A stretch of 64,000 nt of DNA from an uncultured Oleispira sp. (GTDB lineage Bacteria > Pseudomonadota > Gammaproteobacteria > Pseudomonadales > Oceanobacteraceae). Each line of letters begins with the position of its first letter. Position 1 is the first letter of the stretch. This document shows positions 63,948 to 64,000 of the stretch, piece after piece. The position numbers and the translations under genes were made by a program. Location of the stretch: contig CAJXUD010000010.1 in the NCBI GenBank assembly GCA_913061415.1, forward strand, positions 90,060 to 154,059, written 5' to 3'. The notes beneath the pieces are model-generated. The model was given only the letters and a program-made list of their open reading frames with translations. It searched no databases and was not told the origin of the DNA.

Positions 63948-64000
63948 GTGTACGCCCAGCATGGGCATGAACTAATGAGGTGAAAGTCCTCTGTAGGAAG
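63948..64000 (+). mobile_element. 5' end of a group II intron, probably class C
   Basis: GTGTACGCCCAGCATGGGCA followed by TGAGGTGAAAGTCCTC has the 5' GTG start, first stem-loop and GGTGAAAGTCC hairpin of group IIC introns. It runs on the plus strand, opposite to the cassette genes, as class C-attC introns do. Its ribozyme body and the reverse transcriptase would lie beyond the window edge. Confidence 0.78.

Overview
The window reads as ordinary gammaproteobacterial chromosome with accessory inserts. Its backbone gene order (type IV pilus minor pilins and pilY1, ispH, fkpB, lspA, ileS, ribF, murJ, then rpsT, proB, obgE, rpmA, rplU, ispB) is the order known from Pseudomonas. The moderate GC content, Mrp sodium/proton antiporter, geraniol/citronellol-type catabolic cluster, CzcCBA pump, GlyGly-CTERM protein and cassette-array remains suggest a marine or aquatic member of the Oceanospirillales/Pseudomonadales side of the class. 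The genus cannot be fixed from the sequence alone.

Layout. 0-5.7 kb: 3' part of a type IV pilus operon (pilW end, pilX, a small secreted protein, pilY1, pilE), convergent with 5.8-13.8 kb: ispH, fkpB, lspA, ileS, ribF, murJ on the minus strand. 14-25 kb: an RRM protein gene, a 684-bp AT-rich gap with a cluster of DnaA-box-like 9-mers, then an acyclic terpene (atu) cluster with its divergent TetR regulator. This block lies between murJ and rpsT, which are neighbours in Pseudomonas. 25.4-38.4 kb: rpsT, an EamA exporter, two YeeE/YedE half-transporters, a 1200-aa calcium-repeat surface protein, a four-gene czc metal-efflux operon and kdsA. 38.9-45.9 kb: proB, obgE, rpmA and rplU, divergent from ispB, dsbD and trxC. 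46-47.4 kb: an AT-rich pair consisting of a peptidoglycan peptidase without a signal peptide and an overlapping lipoprotein. 47.6-52.6 kb: a TudS/DUF1722 protein, an EF-P-like factor, gdhA and a GNAT-nitrilase fusion. 53-58.9 kb: a complete six-gene mrp operon. 59-60 kb: a collagen-like lipoprotein. 60-64 kb: small accessory genes on the minus strand that end in what looks like the distal end of an integron cassette array. There, a Tae4-type amidase gene is overlapped by a small membrane-protein gene and preceded by an attC site, and that attC is interrupted at the window edge by the 5' end of a group II intron.

A dispersed structured repeat with a conserved core and a variable inner hairpin occurs four times (10.9, 19.5, 38.5 and 38.7 kb). 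The strongest candidates for undescribed biology are the Tae4/membrane-protein cassette with its intron-split attC, the M15 peptidase/lipoprotein pair at 46 kb, the repeat family, and the DnaA-box cluster at 14.4-14.8 kb.
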